Shown here: positions 59,709 to 64,000 of the stretch, piece by piece | How positions within the stretch are numbered: position 1 is the first letter of the stretch | How the letters are laid out: every line of letters starts with the position of its first letter | NCBI GenBank assembly: GCA_947683425.1 | Contig: CANTUQ010000327.1 | Coordinates: 149,498-213,497, forward strand | Origin: Excoecaria cochinchinensis | Taxonomy: Eukaryota > Streptophyta > Magnoliopsida > Malpighiales > Euphorbiaceae | Length of the DNA stretch: 64,000 bases | Direction of reading: 5' to 3' | Notes under the pieces: generated by a model | Database searches by the model: none | What the model saw: only the letters and a program-made list of their open reading frames with translations | What the model was told of the DNA's origin: nothing | Translations under genes and position numbers: made by a program

Positions 59709-61509
59709 CACTTTACTCATTGTCATTAAATATACATAATTTTACTATTTTCATTAAATACCATATACATGTTCAAATTTTCTTTTAGGTCCTTCCTTTA
59801 ACTATGATATTATGAAATTACCATTTAATAGGTATACTTTCATTTATTTATAGTTATGTCTTTAATTGCCCATTAGTCACCATTTTGCCACTATATAATC
59901 ATTTTTCACCCTAAATCCATTCTTTAGCATATAAAATTACAATTTAATCCTTACAATTCACTTCTATGCTCAATTACATTTTAAGGCTTTAATAGCACTT
60001 AAATTACAATTATGCCGTTCATTTTCACTACAGTTACAATTATGCCATTTCTTATTCACTTTCGCATTAAACTCATTACACATCATGCAAAATTTCATTT
60101 ACACCCTACTTTCATTTATTGTAATGCAAAATTATCTTTTTAATCCTTATATCTTATACATCTTTACGATTTAGTCCATTTTTATTCCATTACTCTTATT
60201 AACACTTATTTATTCATTTGAATTCATTTTCATTATTTTTCCCCTAGTATCATTCCGGTAGAAATCTTCAAACCAGATACACGGAATGTGGACCCCACAT
60301 GTCCAAAACACTGAGGAATAACCCTAAAAGATCACTCATACATTTCACTGCAATTCATTGAACAATTTATCACTTTTTCACTTTATCATTGAGTAGTGCA
60401 TTTAAAATATTGAATCGCTGTGGTGGACCAACACGAATCTACCAAAGTAAAGCAAGTCTCCATGACTTATACGACGGTATAATGTTCTTATGGCTGGCCA
60501 ACTATATCCTGAGCTATATTTGACTATGAGACTACTAACGGCAACACATATACTTTCCACTTTATATTCGTTCAATTATTCAATTACACATTAAATCCTT
60601 ACTATATTTATCATCTAGTAATACTATAAATGATCATGCACTTTCCATATACACATCCATGTCATATCATTAACACTTACATTATCAACTATAATTCACA
60701 TTTATTTTCTTATATGTACATATATATTTCTATTTACAATTATACTTGTCACTATCGTTATTCCATATTATTTTATCAATACTATATCATATTACATTTC
60801 GTATCAATTATCTTAATTCATAAATAAGTTAGTTATTTGCATAAAGTTCTCATACTTTATTAATACACTGCATTTCATTTCTCTTTAATTACACATATTC
60901 AATACTACTCACTTTAAACATAATATATGTCTATACTAAAATTTTATCCAATTTAATTTTAAAGTTCTCCAATGACTTACTATATACTCAATTTTAGTTT
61001 TTATATTCATTCTAAGATATTACATTCTAAAAGTTATCAAATTAATCCACTAATTATTTAGCTGTTCCATTTGATCGACACACTTATTATTAATTCTTTT
61101 TCCATGTAGTCGCTTTCATGTTAGCTATTATTTACTTTTATCTCTCTCTATATCATTACTTCATTTTAATACATCATATTCTATTATTTCTATTTTAAAC
61201 ATAATACGATATCAACTTAGATTATATTCAATTAGACTCTAAAAATTCTAAATTAATTTATGTATCTTCCATTTCATCTCTCTCATCATTTTCTAACCTT
61301 ATTTTCACTAAATTAACAAAATATACACTAATATACTACACTAAAGTAATTGTCCATGCCTTCTATTTTGTTCCCAATTTCATTTTTTCTTTCATTTATC
61401 ATTTATCTCATTATCTAGTGTCTCAATTAACATATATATAATATTATTTTACTCTAATTACAAAATTAATCTAGGTTAAACCCTAAAATCCTTTTTAGCC
61501 CTAACAAGG
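57821..61509 (-). mobile_element. Long LTR of Del/Tekay-like family, cut at its right end
   Basis: Starts TGTAACACCCC. It is AT-rich and non-coding with the conserved block at about 60245-60545. The part at 58970-59100 is close to 2190-2320 of the first long LTR. It is interrupted at 61509 by an inverted Tat-type LTR. Orientation is inferred from related copies. Confidence 0.75.
59638..59706. repeat. (TA)n microsatellite
   Basis: About 34 TA units within the LTR; the ORF of alternating Tyr-Ile across it is an artefact. Confidence 0.95.
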
Positions 61510-62586
61510 TGTGACGCGCGTCGAACTTATTTATGTCAGTGGAGGTCCGCTTTTAGGGTCCGAGAGGGTTTTCATCTTGACCTTGGGTATCATGAGATAT
61601 TTTGGAATCCCTACCTAATATAACATTGGGAAAGTTCATCTATCTCATGAAACCTTTAGGCACATTTGAGGCACTTTGGAGTTGCCTCCCAATTTACAAA
61701 AATTAGAAAAATTCATCTAATCTCGGGGGTCTAAACCAAAGAAAGATTCGAAAGTTAACTCTTATTAATGCATTGGTTAATTATAAATGAGTTTTTAATA
61801 ATTAATTTTGCAATCTCTCTTCTCAAACATCATGCAATTTAATTAAAGCGCACATAAAGCATCGAGAAAAGCAGTAAAAAGCGATAAATAAATAAAAATA
61901 AATTACAAGATAAAAATCTTGGTCAAAAATACAATCCCCCACAATACTAAATCAAATAAACAAAATCAATCCAATAAATACATATATAAATTGGGGCATT
62001 ATTTATAGTAGGAACGTTGGTTCCTTCATGTGCACTTAGAAAAATCGAAAAGTTATTTTTGGTATTATTGAGAAATCATGATGAGTGATCCCATTTATAG
62101 AAAATTAAATCTTCTTTTAAAGTGAGATTTTATTGGCAAAAAATTAGGATTAGAAAAAACCCCAATTCATCAATAAAAATATTTTTGTGATTTTCATTTT
62201 AACGTGCAAAAAATAAAATAAGTTTATTAGAAATTATGTGACAAATAAATAAATGTCAAAATAAAGAAAAGTGACAAAAAGTAATGAAAATAATAAATCA
62301 AGCCAAATGAATCTCCCGGATCTTCTCATTTGATCGCGAGAGTGTTCAAACAAGAAAAAATTAAATATTGTAACCAAAACAAATAAAAATAAAACTAATG
62401 TTAGTAATTAAATCAAAAATCAATTAAAAACACGTAAAATAAATAAAAAAATGAATTAAAATAAATAGAATGAAATAAAGTGCAATATGAATGACAAATA
62501 AATTAAATGACATAATGAAACAAATAAATTAATAGACTAATAAATTAACACACATAAGAACATAAATGATGATGATGATCATCATC

Positions 62587-62641
<55 letters not shown>

Positions 62642-63393
62642 TAATAACAATAGTAAGAATAATACGAAATAACAAAAATAAATTATGAACAATCAAGTAA
62701 ATAAATAGAATAAAAAAACTAAAAAAAAATGCTACATAATGTTAAATCTATGACTAGAATCAAATAAAATAAATAATAATCAATGGATCCAAAGATATAT
62801 ATGTTGATTATTTTACTATAAATAAATAAAATAATATAAAATATAAAATATAAAATCGAGCCCATAATATTTACCCTCAGAATTCGGATTCAATTGAGGA
62901 AAGAAAATGAATGATTTCCTTGTCAAAAGCCGTAAGAATTAAATTAAAATAAAAAAAAAATCTTGTCTCAAGAATAATTTTTTGATTAAAAAGAATTAAT
63001 TTTGAAACCTGAAAAATTCTCTTAAAGGAGAAGTAAATGAAAAAAATGCAGACAAGCTTTCCTGAAAAAACAAAGAAAAGAAATTTCAACCAAAATGTCT
63101 CCCCCTTTTTCTTTTTCTTTATTTTCTATTTATATGATTTTAGAAAAAAACCCTACTTAATTTAGGAAAGGAAATTGAATTTTAATCAAATTCATCCTTA
63201 ATTAAGTGTAAAATCCTGAAAATATGATTTAAAGTCTAATTTGGGCTCAAAATCCTAATTTTTGGGTGAAAAATGCATTTTCGGCAGCCTGAAGACGAGG
63301 GACGCTAGCTCCTAGAGAGGGGAGGGGGAGGGCAGGACACGCGTTAGTGAGCGCAGGGTGCCTAGGCTGCATGCGCGGCAAGGCGTGCCCCGC
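61510..63393 (-). mobile_element. Inverted Tat-type LTR, truncated in its GC-rich island
   Basis: Begins TGTGACGCGCGTCGAAC, the reverse complement of a Tat-type LTR end. It carries an (AAT)n run at 62585-62637, matching the (ATT)n of the Tat LTRs, and a minus-strand TATAAATA at 63127-63134. A GC-rich patch at 63290-63393 corresponds to the island 250 bp from the LTR start. There it is cut by a plus-strand LTR. Confidence 0.82.
62585..62637. repeat. (AAT)n microsatellite in inverted LTR
   Basis: Counterpart of the (ATT)n runs at 26243 and 44614, showing that the microsatellite belongs to the LTR family. Confidence 0.92.
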
Positions 63394-64000
63394 TGTAGAC
63401 ATCCGGTCCCGAGACAGACTAGATCAGGATTACCCAATATTGAAATTAAGTATGCCGATTTATAGGCAAAAATGAAAGTTGAAAATAATGATTTCCTTAT
63501 CAAATTGATTTATTAGAAATAAATAAAAATGTATTTTTTAAAAAAAATATTTTAAGTGTTTTAAAAATTATTTTGGGACAAAAAATGTATGTTTTGAAAT
63601 TATAGTTTTTTAGAAAATTAAAAAAAAAAAGTCGGCGAATGTCGGGTGCGGCAGCGCCCCAGCGTGCAGGCGATGCCCGCGCGGGGCGCCCAGCGCGCGC
63701 GGGGCGCCCAGCGCGCGCAGCGCTAGGCGGGCATGCGACAGCGTGGCGTCGCCAGCGTGCCCTGCACGCTCCGACGTCCGTCGGGCGCGCCGACTGGCGT
63801 CGCTCCTGTGCTCCCCAGTTCGCCGATTTTTGTTGTTTTTTCCAATTTTTGGCCTAAAAATTGATTTTTTTCTTCATTTTGTTTTTTGCAATTTAATGCA
63901 AAAACCTTTTATTCTCCAAACTCTTCAAATTCATGAGTTTTTTTGTAATTATTAGAATTAAATTTATTTAATTCAATTAATTAAAAATTCTGAATTTTGA
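63394..64000 (+). mobile_element. Start of a Tat-type LTR, running off the window
   Basis: Starts TGTAGACATCCGGTCC and continues with the family opening (GATCAGGATTACCCAAT) and a GC-rich island at about 63630-63830. It is inserted in the opposite-strand LTR; its target duplication would begin with 63389-63393 (CCCGC). Confidence 0.85.

Overview
The window looks like heterochromatic, gene-poor DNA from a flowering plant, most likely a eudicot. The evidence is AT-rich sequence, plant-lineage Ty3/gypsy elements with initiator-Met-tRNA-type primer sites, a plant-type hAT transposon family and plant-style splice signals. The species cannot be read from the sequence. I see no host gene, rRNA, tRNA gene or CRISPR array. 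Essentially all 64 kb can be assigned to nested or broken transposable elements.

Layout: 1-2129 is the tail of a minus-oriented LTR that interrupts another LTR (2130-6107). That LTR abuts a plus-strand 3' fragment of a Tat-like element (6108-8475: relics of its 3' ORF, then tandem hairpin repeats). From 8476 to 13080 is a minus-strand, truncated Del/Tekay-type chromovirus (gag, zinc knuckle, protease, partial RT, primer site, complete 2.4-kb LTR). From 13081 to 47919 is a second, non-coding element of the same broad type: two LTRs of roughly 5.2 kb around only 300 bp of interior. Its left LTR carries a 3.9-kb hAT transposon (15285-19147). Its right LTR carries a 21.3-kb Tat-lineage retrotransposon (24699-46043, 5-bp target duplication CACTC). 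That Tat element in turn carries a second hAT copy (32801-36551, perfect 8-bp target duplication). From 47920 to 53544 is another long-LTR, tiny-interior element. From 53545 to 64000 there are Tat-like LTRs in both orientations and one more long LTR (57821-61509).

The Tat element encodes, in order, Gag with a CX2HX4HX4C finger, aspartic protease plus G-patch, reverse transcriptase, RNase H, a second (archaeal-type) RNase H and integrase. After a spacer of short hairpin motifs comes a separate 3' ORF preceded by a strong 3' splice-site-like sequence. All genes are broken by stops, mostly explained by C-to-T changes. Between the 3' ORF and the polypurine tract lies an array of small stem-loops repeated with an exact 77-bp period. 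A sequence-unrelated array of the same period lies in the equivalent place of the Tat fragment at 7575-8240.

The most interesting signals are these hairpin arrays, the splice-site-headed 3' ORF, the long-LTR/no-interior elements, and the identical transposase frameshift shared by two hAT copies inserted at different sites.
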